Positions 12,801 through 23,989 of a stretch of DNA of 64,000 nucleotides are shown here, one piece after another. Each line of letters starts with the position of its first letter. Within the stretch, counting starts at the first letter, position 1. Source of the stretch: Aquatica leii (Eukaryota > Arthropoda > Insecta > Coleoptera > Lampyridae); assembly GCA_035610365.1 (NCBI GenBank), contig CM069435.1, forward strand, positions 83,485,389 through 83,549,388, written 5' to 3'. The notes under the pieces are model-generated. The model had not been told where the DNA came from. It was given only the letters and a program-made list of their open reading frames with translations, and searched no databases. Both the position numbers and the translations under genes were made by a program.

Positions 12801-13460
12801 AAGATACATATAAAATCACTTACCAAACACAGGAGTTTCACAGGTGCGTAGAGAAAGTACTTTCCCCCAACACGTAGTCCTGTAAATAATTTGAATTGCA
12901 AATCGTGTCAAACCAATGCCTCACGAAATCAAGATCTACAACATCATTACTTAAATTTTAAAGTACACACCTCACACAAACCGAACGTCGGATGCTGTTA
13001 TACCTTTTTTCTATGATTTAATTAATTCCAACAGTAGGCCTTATAAATATTTAGAATCGTTCCAACACAATATTCGTCGAGGGTTATCTCTCGTCTTTCG
13101 GTATCGACTAGAATTCATGGGCCGGATGGTGGTAAGAATAGCCGGTGACGATACGAACACCCCACAATCGCAACAAAATCACAAACTTTCCCTGGTGGGC
13201 TTTAAATTATAACCAGAATGCCCTTAGTTATGAGGTGGCACATGGCGGGTTGCGGGAGCAAATTAGTTATTTAAGGAAACTACATAATTTCCATCGTGTC
13301 CCTAACACGTGGATGATTTTAGAGAACGAACTTTCACTCACGCAACCCTAGATATTACCAGGTACGATGTTACAATCAAAATGCCGGAAACCTCACCGGA
13401 TGCCGCCTGCTCAACACAAAGTGACCAACGAATCCGATAGATGGCGTCAAGAAATATAAA
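9891..13460. other. Compositionally distinct, unassigned block (probable old repeat DNA)
   Basis: Stretches at 9900-10130, 10960-11350, 12230-12330 and 13080-13440 are visibly GC-richer than the surrounding sequence and alternate with A-rich UTR-like DNA at 10150-10700. Several 70-110 codon frames exist (9906-10127 plus, 11642-11917 minus, 11806-12147 plus). None resembles a family I recognise, and the last two overlap on opposite strands, so neither is called. An 11-bp perfect inverted repeat, GTTACAAGTTT/AAACTTGTAAC, lies at 12204-12214 and 12353-12363. TATAAAAG at 13455-13462 follows the last GC-rich stretch. The overall texture suggests a non-coding part of one or more retroelements, but no terminal repeats could be matched. 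Confidence 0.35.
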
Positions 13461-13984
13461 AGCAACTTTTAATTAGACTGATATACAGGGTAATGCATTA
13501 TTTAAATTTATGCACGTAACAAACGCGTTGGCAAAAATCATTGGCGTTCTAAAGTGCAATTTTTAGTGTTTGAGTCAGTATGTGAATTTAGTAATTAATT
13601 TTGTTAATATGTTGCGCAATATCTCTATTTGTTTTATAAATTTGTTCATACTGGTTGTCAACTTGTTCATGTCATTAAAAGTTCTGGAGTTACTGGAGTA
13701 ATGGATTTAATTTTCATACAGGACAAATTACATAGAAGATCTTATTTGAGTAATGTTACCTAACATACTTTTCATTTCTTACAAAAACAAAACAATGTTA
13801 AAAATTGTTGTAACCTGCAGTATTATGTTCAATATAAATTTATTACCTTACTTCAGTTACTGTTAATGCATTCAATGTTTTAATAATTTATTTTACATTG
13901 TAACAATGTACATTTAATCACAACTCAGTCTTTTTTGAGCGGTATAAATTTATTACTCTATCTCAGAAGAGTATTAACTCTACT

Positions 13985-15350
13985 AAAAATGATTAAAAAT
14001 TAAAAAGTTTTCCGGGTTTGGAACGTGTTGGTGTTGTAACCAAAGTTGATTTTGTCAGAGGACTCAAAAACTCACTTCGGAGATTAAACGCGAGGTTAGC
14101 AAAATTATCACATCTTTTAATTTAATTTCTAAAAGCGAACGTTGACTTACCTCTTTAGATTCTAAACCACCTTCTCTATATGGATTTCTTAAAATCTCCT
14201 AACAAGGTATACCTTTTAGATCTGTGATCAGTACTACCCAATCTCTTACTTACAAACTAGCAAAATGTTTGTCCAACATTCGTTTCAAACTTACAGGTAA
14301 AACTTTTTTTCAACTTTTTTATCATTGATTAAATTCGGTCTCGCCATGACAAAGATTTGAGTTTAGTTCTTCGTATTTGATAACAAGTTTTACGAACACG
14401 TTTTGAGTGCCTCTATGGGTTCTCTTGTTATAGCTAAGATTTTTGTAGATTCCTTTGAAACAGTTGCTTTGGAATCATCGATATTTATTGTTGGGTTTTA
14501 TAAACGCCTTGAATTATTTAGGTTTCTTGATTATCTAAACAACCAACTCCAAAAAGCATGGGTCTCTCCGATTTCCGACGTTCTTATGACACTTAAGCTC
14601 GACGGATTTTTAGGCCATTTTGTTTATCACAAGCCCACAAATACGAACAAATATTTTTATGTTTTATTTTATTATCATCCTGCACAGAAACGTTCTGTTA
14701 TTGAATCTTTGCTTCATCGTGCTTTTTCTATATGCCAACCTTAAAATGTAGACTGGGAACATCGTCATCTTACTAGATCCTTTTTAGACAATGGTTATGT
14801 GAAACGGTATATTTAGGTAGTAGCTTTCTACTTTAATTTTATAAAATCTCATATTAAATAGCAAAATTTCTTTGTAAGAATGATATTAAACACATATTCA
14901 ACTTGATAGGTAAAATCTCTTAAATTCTCCTTTCTTCCAAAGACAAATTTCATACACGTTTATTTCAAGGTGTATACCAAATCTTTTGTTTATATAGCTT
15001 AGTCTGCATCGGTGAAACTAATTGTTTCCTTATGACACGTTTTTCAGAATATAGTCTTTGTATAAAGATAAATATTTTTAAGTCTGCTATTGCTAAATAT
15101 TATTTTACTACAGGTCACAATATAGACTTTTAACGCCTCGGTAATTGCAAAATCTCAGTTAATCTTTAATTGGAAAGTACGAGAAAGCATAGAAATTATC
15201 AAAAACCTCAATAATTACAGTCGTGACAACGGTTTTAAATTGTTCCTTTTTTTATTTCAGGTTTTTACTGGTTTATCAAAAATGCGCCTCTTTTTGAACG
15301 TAATACAAACAGAGGCAAGTTCATCAGAACGCACTGATACTTTTTCTATA
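13985..15350 (+). mobile_element. Penelope-like element: RT and GIY-YIG remnants
   Basis: On the plus strand, decayed frames give the order of a Penelope-like protein. There is an RT finger block (PPSLYGFLKI near 14168-14200, then TTQSLTYKLAKCLS). In the frame 14403-14744 there is ASMGSLVIAKIF (the GxPxSPxxAN position), LDGFLGHFVYHKPTNTNKY and HHPAQKRSVIESLLHRAF, typical of the region after RT motif D. The YVDD segment is missing from this frame. Downstream is a GIY-YIG nuclease relic: GVYQI at 14969-14983, CIGETN near 15005-15025, TGHNIDF near 15113-15132, then a conserved C-terminal stretch to about 15340. The sequence at 13985-14060 (TTCCGGGTTTGGAACGTGT, then GTTGTAACCAAAGTTG) recurs near 22121-22170 and may be the element's LTR-like flank. 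Multiple stops and frame changes show it is inactive. Confidence 0.78.
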
Positions 15351-16035
15351 TATACGAAGACAATTTCTTCTTAAGTTTCTTCTATAGAGTTTACATTCTA
15401 GCTTGGTTCACAAGTTAATGCCTTAACTCTATAACCAATGCCAAACAAACTGCATTTAGTCCGCAACTGATGGATGCATGTATGGTTAAATATAGTTTGA
15501 ATGTCCAGCTAACTTTCAGTAGCTTTTTAACATAGGACAACATGCGATTTGAACATCCAGGAACGGTTCTTTAGAAAGAGAATCTTGAAAAAATGAACAA
15601 ACTGCATTTTGAAAGTCTGCTCCTCATATGGCGTTATGGCTTGTAGTAAATAATTATAAAACTAGAAAACTAAACTAAACTGCCTGTTATGTGTATAAAA
15701 CCAAACGCATAGTTTTCATTAAAATTCACCAAATTTAAGATAATCATGAAATTAAAAATAAAATGTTTTTTGTTCTGCAATCAAAAGTATAAATTTTGTT
15801 GTTAGAAGCAACTTATATATTTATATATATTAGTTAGATGCTCTTGCATTAACAAAATTACAAAGCATTTGTTTAAAACAAACAATCAAATTAACAATGT
15901 AAACACATCTATGAAATAGACTTTTGTTTATTAAATAAACTTAAATTCAAGTTTTTTAATGATCTTTGTATGGAAACTCGTAAGAATTTTTTTACAGAAA
16001 TTATTATTAAAACTCGTTTTGATAAAAAACTGTTT
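15351..16035. other. AT-rich spacer
   Basis: No gene recognised. Confidence 0.45.
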
Positions 16036-16041
16036 TTTATT
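16036..16041 (-). promoter_or_regulatory. Candidate polyadenylation signal of the NPC2 gene
   Basis: Minus-strand AATAAA lies 166 nt downstream of the NPC2 stop codon at 16207-16209. Position and hexamer fit a 3' UTR end, but in such AT-rich DNA chance hexamers are common. Confidence 0.4.
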
Positions 16042-16206
16042 ATTTTTTTAAACGTTTTAAAATACATTTACCTAGTATTTTGTTTTTAAGCTTAAAAATT
16101 AAAACAATACAAATATTTTACTTTTTTATACTAAGTTTTGTACTTAATTTTTTTGTTTTAACTAATATTAAAAATAATCCTATTACTTAAATCTAGTTAA
16201 TATTAC

Positions 16207-17615
16207 TTAAACAAGTGATAGCAAAACTTGTCCACAAAATAATTCAGTTACAGAATCACCGATTAGTTTTACTTTAAGCAAGTATGTACCCTAAAAGCAA
16301 TTTTATCAATAAAAAAATTACATTTGCTTATTATACTATACCGATGGAATCCAAGTTGATATTGTTTGAGATACGTTGTATGTAACAGTTTGACCTTGCT
16401 GTACCGGGCATGGTTTATAATTACACAAGGAAGGCGACACCGTGACAATTAACAAACCGAAAGTTGTGTAAACTCTTGTGTCGAGGGATAGACTCGAGTA
16501 ATTGCCAGCTAATTATTTTTGTTATAAATATTAAGAAAATTTATAAATACATGTTTTCAGTATTTCTCCGCATTAGGTTACAAAATGAAAAAAAATCAAC
16601 TTCTAAAAAAATTACTTTATTTAAAAACTGGTGTGGTCACCGCACGGCTTTCCTAAAAGGAATAATGAAAAAATGTCTACATATTTTTTAAAGTTATATT
16701 GTCAGAAAACCCGTTTAAAGTGATATGTAAAAGTTTGTATTGACTTCCTAGCATGCTACACACACACACGCGCGCGCGCGCGCACACGCATACGCACACA
16801 TTTTATCTTATAGGAAAGTAATACTTGCTTGTTCTCAAACTCATAGAACATATTATTATTTAGAGTTCTGTAGAAACGGTTTGATTTTATTAAAGCCGCG
16901 GAGCCAAGGTTTGTCAATTTAAAATTTTTATTTGTAAGCTCAACTAAAACAAATTATTTATAGTAAACCATTAGAACGCGAGGAAGAATAGCTAAGAACT
17001 AACAATAACAAATGCGATACAATCTTTATTGTTAGAGGAAAATGAAAACAAGTTGTAATTAATTTAAATCCGATTCAAATTAAAATTTTTGAAAGTGTTT
17101 TTTTTTTCAATATTAGTGAAGAATGATTCCATATTTTAGTTCCATTTTTACAATTTGAAAAACACGTAATCACTGCCAAATTAAATTTCAGTTATGCATT
17201 TTTTAACACAGTAACAGCGGCAATAAAAACAAAAAAATAATCATTAAGTGAAAAAATGGTATATGCTTCAAGAGTTTGAAAACCATCAGGGTTTTATATA
17301 AAAAACAATATTTTTTGAAAAGTCAAATTAAACTCTTCTTTTTCTCTTTGTAACTTAATCTGGGGGCATACTGTCTACTTACGGTATGTGTAGGTTAAAA
17401 GTAAAGTTGACACACTTCCTTTTACTATAACACAAGGACTTGAATTGCAATTGTTGATTTGAACATAACTTGGCAAAGATCCAGTACCACCTATACACAT
17501 TTTAAAATGTAATTTGTACATAATAATAAAAATTAAGATACTAACACGAAGTAACTGGAGTATTTCCAGAAGCAAAAAAAATTGAGGACAAAAGAACTAC
17601 AATTGATAAGAACAT
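16207..17615 (-). CDS. NPC2-like secreted lipid-binding protein (ML domain), 4 exons
   Basis: Exons on the minus strand: 17546-17615 (70 nt), 17383-17490 (108), 16342-16508 (167), 16207-16290 (84). They sum to 429 nt, giving 142 residues plus TAA. Introns are 55, 874 and 51 nt with donors GTTAGT, GTAAGT and GTATAG, all ending in AG (phases 1, 1, 0). The start is the ATG at 17615, which opens a hydrophobic signal peptide (MFLSIVVLLSSIFFASG). Six cysteines at 24, 38, 43, 88, 93 and 134 match the NPC2 disulfide pattern (expected pairs 24-134, 38-43, 88-93). Family motifs include CNSSPCVIVKG, CPVQQGQTVTYNV and GTYLLKVKLIGD. Possible N-glycosylation sites are N39, N62 and N104. NPC2 proteins bind sterols or other small lipids in a beta-sandwich pocket; insects have many copies, used in sterol handling, immunity or chemosensory transport. 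The exact ligand cannot be told from sequence. No broken feature was seen. Paralogue pseudogene at 913-1493. Confidence 0.93.
16757..16801. repeat. Alternating pyrimidine-purine tract (CA)n(CG)n(CA)n in NPC2 intron 2
   Basis: Forty-five bases alternate strictly pyrimidine-purine: a CA run, a central run of about 15 bases of CG, then CA with two CG/TA steps. Such tracts can adopt Z-DNA. The tract lies inside the enlarged second intron of the NPC2 gene. A partly inverted pair, GTATTGACTTCCTA (16737-16750) and the complement of TAGGAAAGTAATAC (about 16811-16824), brackets it. Confidence 0.85.
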
Positions 17616-17698
17616 TCTTAATTAGTATGTTCGTTTTTCTAAAAACGAAATTAATTTGTAGTATAGTATTGTTTACTTTAATTTCAGTAAATAAATAT

Positions 17699-17710
17699 AT
17701 TTTTTATAAA
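17699..17710 (-). promoter_or_regulatory. Candidate TATA box of the NPC2 gene
   Basis: Minus-strand TTTATAAAAAA lies about 85-95 nt upstream of the NPC2 start codon, with a TTTACTGAAA stretch about 20 nt further on that could hold an initiator. The paralogous flank of the pseudogene keeps the neighbouring ATATATTTATTT but reads TTGTAAAAAA at the TATA position. Confidence 0.4.
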
Positions 17711-17719
17711 TGCGCGTTT

Positions 17720-19639
17720 ACATAAAAGCAAAAACAAAACTGTTTTTAAGAGTTTACTGTGTCGTCATAAAAAGATTTTTTTTGTTTACAACAACAAGAA
17801 TATCGATACCTCTGTTCTATACTAGACAACTACACTGTACGTTTTTCTTTTAATGTATCATTATTATCGGTTCAAATTGTAATATTCAAATTTTGTTCTA
17901 AAATAAGCAAACAACTATTACATCTTAAAGTAATCGCTGGAGGACACAACACATGGGTTTAATAAGAAACATGAAAACGGAAAATGTAGCAATGGTGAGT
18001 AATTCTATTTTTCAATGACTAAACCTAAATTCAACAGCTTCCAAATAAAACAGAATATAGATTTTATTGTCTTCAACTTAAAAATTAACTTTATTCTTGA
18101 ATTGGGCTAATTAATCTGAGTTATCGTAACAAAAATAAATTTAGTTACAGTCGAAAGAATCAGCGGTTAGAACGAAGAATTATGAAACAATTGTTGTTAT
18201 TTAAAAAAATGCAGAAAAGTTACTTTGAAAGTAAAATATCAAAAAACTGTAAACTACAGAAACAATCGGAATATACAAAAAAGAAGAAATGTAATTGAAG
18301 AATACACTAACGTTAAATTTTCAGAAATATTTCCTAAGAAAACAGAAAGCTGTATGTGAAACGCAACGTGAGGGTTGTAACACATTTAAAACTGATTTTT
18401 AAATTTACTTTAATTCATTTTAAACATAAATGTTACAATGTTAGAAACAAATTTATACTTTGTGTCTCAATTTGACCATAAACTGAGTAGCGTACGCTGT
18501 ACAGTTGTTTTTTAATTTTGTTTTGTGTTTTATTATATTTGGCTTGTTCTTTTTTGTATTTTGTTGTTGAAAAATATTTTTTTGTTGTTATTTGATTTTA
18601 GTATTAATCTATAACACGTCATACATGCGTCATAATGTATTTTAATGTTAGTAAACTTTTTTCTCTATTAAGGTTCTACGTCCTATGTTTTCTTTTTTAT
18701 TGCCATTATTTAACGAGTATAAAAGTTAAAAATGCTAAGTTACAAATTAATAAATAAATTTGGAAACATTTCTTTCAAATTTTAAACAATATTGCAAAAT
18801 ATGCTATGTTAATGTTATCAGATTTTGAATATTTAGTTTAATTATAAATATGCCAGTGCGTTAGAAGTATTGGCCATGATACTTTAAGAATTTTAAAATT
18901 TTAGAGGGTGAAATAACGTCCAGATCTCGATAGAAACAAAATATCTTTGTTATTTTCAATAAAACACCTTATATTTAATTACAATTTGGATTTCCCAAAC
19001 AATTTGGTGATGACTTGTATCAGATATTCCTATACCTATCTGTAGAAATTGCTGAGTTATTAAATTTATTTTGAAGAATTTGCTATTTACGCCGTCCCAT
19101 TAATCTTCATAGATTTCGCTTATGTTTAAAAATTGGTAGCACTGTTTTCAAATGAACACCCTCAAAAAACTTTTACCTAACCTGATTTGCACGTTAATTC
19201 TGCACAAATTTGCTATAGCATTTTCTATATCTATCTTACATGGTTTTCCTGTAATTAGACGATTTCCTCAGACCGTGCGCTCATAGCGCGTTCAGGAAAT
19301 ATCAAGTAGGCGCAAATGGTCGTAAAAACAAAAGTGAATTATTTACAATCAAAGATAAACTTACAAACTACTAATAATAAGAAATACAAATAAAAACAAT
19401 TCAAAAAATTATAAATGTTCAACATGGCTTCCACTCTGCTGTAGACACTTTAAAATTCATTTCCTACATTCCCTAATAGATGTTCAAAAAACAGTATCTG
19501 AATCTAATTTCACAAAAGTTGTTCGTAGAAGAAATAAAGGTCTTCCCTAGTTGCAACTGGTGTGATGAACGCCTTGTCCTTGAGATATCTAAAAAAAATC
19601 CATAGGCCATTAGAATCAATTCTCAACCATATACGTGTG
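17720..19639. other. AT-rich spacer
   Basis: No gene supported. A short frame with a consensus donor (GGTGAGT near 17993) was considered and not accepted. The last 8 bases (19632-19639) are the left target-site duplicate of the hAT element. Confidence 0.45.
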
Positions 19640-21410
19640 CAGTGCCGTAAATAGATGATTTTTAAATTATCTATATACAGATAAAGATACTTTTCCAAAT
19701 ATTTATCTAGATACGGATGATAGATAATAAAATATAATTTCATCTATATAACAGATAACAGATTACAAAAAATTATCTAGATAAAAAACAGATAAAACGT
19801 TTGTATTAATATATTATAATAGTTACATATTATTTTTTAAACAATCTCTTAAAATTAACAGCACTTCGAAGATTTTATCACCAAGGTTATTTCTTCTCGG
19901 TGACAAAATTTGCTAAAAGAATGTTCCACAGGAGCTGAAGAAGGCAATCTTGTATTGTATTTCAAAAAGATTCTTTTAATTAAATAAAAATTGTTTTGAA
20001 ATATTGAGAAGTCTTTTTTTTTTGCTCTCAAGATATGATGAAACTTCACAGTTCACAACATTTGGATTCAATATTTCTTTAGAGTTGACCAACAAAGACA
20101 AAGGATTTGTATTACTTTCAAAGTCATAAAACCCATCATTTTCATTAACAATATTCTGAGAACTACTTAAGCTGGTGGAAGAACTGTCAGATTCTTGAAG
20201 ATCAACAAAATTTTTCATTATTACACATTCAGCGAAAAAAAGTTTTTTGCATGTATCATAATATTTCTCTGCAATCCAACCCATTTTAAATTGTGGGTGT
20301 GAAATTGAGTTTAAAATAAACCACTTGCTTTTTTCATTTGTCAAATCAAAAATATATTCAAATCTTTGGTCCAGCCCTTCCAGCAATGCTACTTTTAAAG
20401 GCTCACAATATGAAAGATGTGACATCAATTACAATTTACGTTTTAAAATGGTAAGTGTTGGAACTACACAACCTAGATAACAGTATTTCTCACCCTAAAA
20501 ATGAAAATAATTAGCATTATCAAGAAAGTCAAAATATCGTACCTACTTGTAAATTATCCAAGGAAATTGCTAAAGGCTCTAGAACTTGACAAAATTCTGC
20601 AAGAAAGTTCCATTTTTGTATTTTTAAATTTGTGAGTTTGAGTTTATCAACAGCTGATAGTTTTTCTTTAAATGATAGAAGTTTTCGAATTGAATCAAAA
20701 GTAAAATTCCATCTTGTCATAATTGGTACAGAAAACTTGCATTTGCAAATATCGTAGGTAATGTCTGTAGCTAAGGTGCTTTTACTAGTTAAGTTCCAAA
20801 ATGATTGTATCTTAGCGAGTGAAGATCGGTGTAATTTTTTGTAATTGGAATTTTGCAATGCTTTTTCAGCATCTTTGGTCGCTACAAGATTTAATGAATG
20901 AGCAAAACAAGTTATATGCTGGGGTAAAATTATTTCATCGGCCAAATCAATTTCATCAGAATCATCATTTTGTTCAACATTTACGGTCTTACACAATATA
21001 CTACCAACATCCACAAATTCAACTTCCAGACAAACTAACGTTCCTTTGTTTTCAACGACAATAATTAACAATATCTATAGATACTAGTGTATTGATAAAA
21101 TAAAAACATTTTGTGCCGAAGTCATTTACAGTTAAAATAACGGTTAAATCGTAAGTATGATTCCATATGCGTAGAATATGTATAGTTCGTAGGGGGCTTT
21201 TTTTTAGCTTATATGTGTCTAATATACAAACAAATATACGTGTATCAATATGTATCATCTAGATAATTTCTATCTAGATAAAGAATTAATTATCTATATA
21301 CATATAAATAGATACTTTTAAGAAAATTATCTATATAATCGTAAAAGATCTTTTATTTTTTATCTAGATTGTTTATCTAGATAGTTTTATCTATATAATT
21401 TACAACACTG
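19640..21410 (-). mobile_element. hAT transposon with intact ends and 8-bp target-site duplication
   Basis: The element is bounded by TACGTGTG on both sides (19632-19639 and 21411-21418), a perfect 8-bp target duplication as expected for hAT. Terminal inverted repeats CAGTGCCGTAAAT (left) and CAGTGTTGTAAAT (right, reverse complement) match 11 of 13. Just inside both ends are clusters of TATCTAGATA / ATTATCTATATA motifs (about 19660-19795 and 21255-21400), probable subterminal transposase sites. The interior carries a minus-strand hAT transposase relic. At 1771 bp it is shorter than a full hAT element, and the 5' coding part (BED finger and first catalytic region) is missing, so it is non-autonomous. 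Confidence 0.93.
19855..21071 (-). pseudogene. hAT-family transposase, truncated and frame-broken
   Basis: Three minus-strand blocks follow the hAT order. Frame 20529-21071 holds HITCFAHSLNLVAT, the conserved CxxH region, then TRWNFTFDSIRKLL. Frame 19976-20428 holds a spacer and the start of the C-terminal dimerisation region (SYLESKKKRLLNI). Frame 19855-20049 continues with LPSSAPVEHSFSKF, where the glutamate of the SSAPVE motif is the third catalytic residue of hAT transposases. The N-terminal zinc finger and first catalytic aspartate are not found. About 100 bases of non-matching sequence (20429-20528) separate the first two blocks and a frame change separates the last two. Not functional. 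Confidence 0.88.
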
Positions 21411-21418
21411 TACGTGTG

Positions 21419-23517
21419 AACTATCTAGTTGCTACTTTCTCTCTGTAGGTTAAAGTGCTCAAATCTGCCACTACTTCTCTGAGAATTATCAAATATCTTT
21501 ATTGATTTACACACTCTATTAGTTTTAATAGCACAGAACACATTAAAACTAAATTGTATTTGAAGTTTATTCTGTCGTAGCAAATGAGAATTTTTTCTGC
21601 TCAATAACGGTTGTTTCTTTGATTTACGATGCCTTTTCGACTAAATTTAGTTTTATCATTTGGGATTACGTTAGCTGGAAAGTTATCATCCTTTTGCGGT
21701 TCGTTTGAGATAGTCTCCATTATGTAAAATTTGAACTGTAATTCTTGAGTATGGATGAAATCTATGTAGTTTTAAAATTATTTAGATTGACTTTGCTGAT
21801 ATGTCCAAATCTGTATAAATTGCTGCTGTTGAATACCGAGAATAAACTTAAAAGTAACTCCAATTTCATTACTTTTGTTATTAGTAATTGGTTTTGTAAA
21901 ATTATTACAGGTTCTTATACTCCTTGTTTTTACAAAACGGGTTTCTAATCTTCTAAGTTTTTATTTATTGGGAGTAGATGAAGATATATTGCATTAAATG
22001 TTCTATCAAATATTTTTCCACATTCACCATGAACAAAAAACATATTCAGAATGTCAGCATTTGAGTAATCCACAATCTCATCTATTTTTTAACAATTAGA
22101 CTAAATTAACATTAGAATGTCTTCCGGGTTTGGACCGTGTCATTTTTGTTGTAACCGAAGTTGCCAACGTTTCGCCCAATTTCGTAAGGCGTGAGATAAA
22201 TCGCAAAACTCAAACAAGCAACCGAAATCTAACTAAGAACTTCTCAAAAGTAGGTTATACACTTGTGAAACAAGCCATAATTTAAACTCTGAATAGGTAG
22301 GAAAGAAAACGATAACTTGAAAAAGCAAACGTTTGCCGTAATTTGCCATCAAATTGCGTACGTTGGTGGGAGAAATTGCTCCTTAGATAGTAGTTCTGTA
22401 TTCCACGCTCTTTTTCTATCTGAGATTTTTAATGAAGAACCACAAAGGCAAAATTTCTTATTAGCACATGTTTAAGTTGGGCAGTCGTTTAGATAAGGAT
22501 CTTTTTGTAAATTTTACGTTTGATTTAGATTCGTTCCTTTAGATTTAATAACAAAAAATTGCGTCACGGCTGTACCAAAAATTTCTGTTTGGCTGATAAG
22601 GACCTTTGGTAAGTGTAAAAAATGGCGTAACCAACAACATTAATTCATTGTTTCTCTTTAGTGTTTTTTTATTCTTTTTTTTCTCTTTGTATCTTTTCTG
22701 TTTTTGCTTACTGGAATTTGCTTTTTTTTGGAAAATGCTTGCAATTATTTGATGTAATGGTAACTTGATTTATGATATCACTAGGGTGTTACAAACACTT
22801 CCGATACAATTACTGATATCTACACCTTCAAGCTGTATACAACATCTTAAGGAGTAATGACCTTACAGCATGTTAAAGAAAACTACCGGTCAGATTACTT
22901 TTTATATTTCTTTATTGAGACAACGCCGGTTTTTATCGCGGTCCTCGTTATTATCTTGCACCGTATAAATTTTTTATCGTAAATTGTTCTGTATGTCAAT
23001 CTATAAGTTCATGTCATCTGTACGTGATTTAATCAATCACTTTCTTAAATAAACATTATTTAATTATTGTGTGAGAATTAACTGTAAGGTTTTTTGTTTT
23101 GCATTTGCTTCGATTTACAGCTCAATTGGCATCTAAAATTAATAATTGCTAACTTGCGATATACTTTAGTTTTGTACGCTGCTGAAATAAAAAGCAATTT
23201 CAGTGACGTACGGTTATTTTTTTTAATGTATGCTTGACCCTACAGAAGCGTACTTTATGTAAATTCTAATTCTAAATTTTATTATGTTATAACTTCAGAT
23301 TCTTTTCGTTCAAAAAGACATTTTTGCACAACACTTAAACTACCTTAAACTACAGACTTATAAAACTAACTACACTATTTTAGCATATTACAAGCTATTA
23401 TAGATATAAAAAAAAGCATTACACTATCATACAATCGATTTGTAAAGATAAGCAAATTTGACCAAATTCAATAAACTATTAACATTTGTTTGATATTTTT
23501 GGATACCAATTTGTCGT
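21419..23517. other. Spacer with possible Penelope-type flank at about 22115-22190
   Basis: The stretch CTTCCGGGTTTGGACCGTGT (22121-22140), followed by GTTGTAACCGAAGTTGCC, is a close match to 13994-14050 ahead of the Penelope-like element. The two are probably copies of one LTR-like flank. No reading frame in this spacer is convincing. Confidence 0.45.
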
Positions 23518-23645
23518 TTATGTATCAAAATGGTAACACAAAAACAAATAGAGTACCACTAATTTCCCAGTTTCTTATTACTTTCGGCAATGTGTAATGT
23601 TAATAAATAAAAAACTGGTAACGCTAGCGCTGTTTTTAGCAAATA
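23518..23645. repeat. Dispersed repeat, short copy
   Basis: It shares two blocks with 29619-30157: the ACACAAAAACAAATAGAGTACC block and the AATGTTAATAAATAAAAAAC TGGTAA block. Here they are adjacent, whereas in the longer copy they are about 430 bp apart, so this copy looks like an internal-deletion derivative. No terminal inverted repeats were found. Confidence 0.55.
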
Positions 23646-23989
23646 AAAAGCTACGATGGAATATAATCTCGTAATCACGAAAGAAGAGGTCTACGTCACA
23701 ACAATCATTGGTTTAATATGAAAAACAATCAAATCAAGTGTTGCAATAATAACAATGAAATTCATACAATGCAAATACAATTATAATTATATTATTATTA
23801 ATTATAATAAACAGTCTCAGTCTACTTATCAAGGTACTTTTGGAAACGTTTGATAATATTGAACTTTAGACCAACAAAATTTCGTTTTAATTTCAAGATT
23901 ATTATGGTTATGAGTTATGATATCTTACGAAGTTCGTTTTGACCTGTTACAATAAAAGAAAAAGCATAACTTCGTTTATATTTTATTGA

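Noticed and set aside
16464-16691. 75-codon plus-strand frame over NPC2 exon 3 and intron 2
   Set aside because: Antisense shadow of a spliced gene that is supported by exact exon structure.
17941-18000. Possible first exon (ATGGGTTTAATAAGAAACATG..., ending at a GGTGAGT donor)
   Set aside because: The frame is short, matches no family, and no acceptor exon follows that continues it. Chance donors are frequent.
19510-19631. Possible Penelope N-terminal piece on the minus strand next to the hAT element
   Set aside because: Only a loose resemblance (FFRYLKDKAFITPV) and no second conserved block. Too weak.
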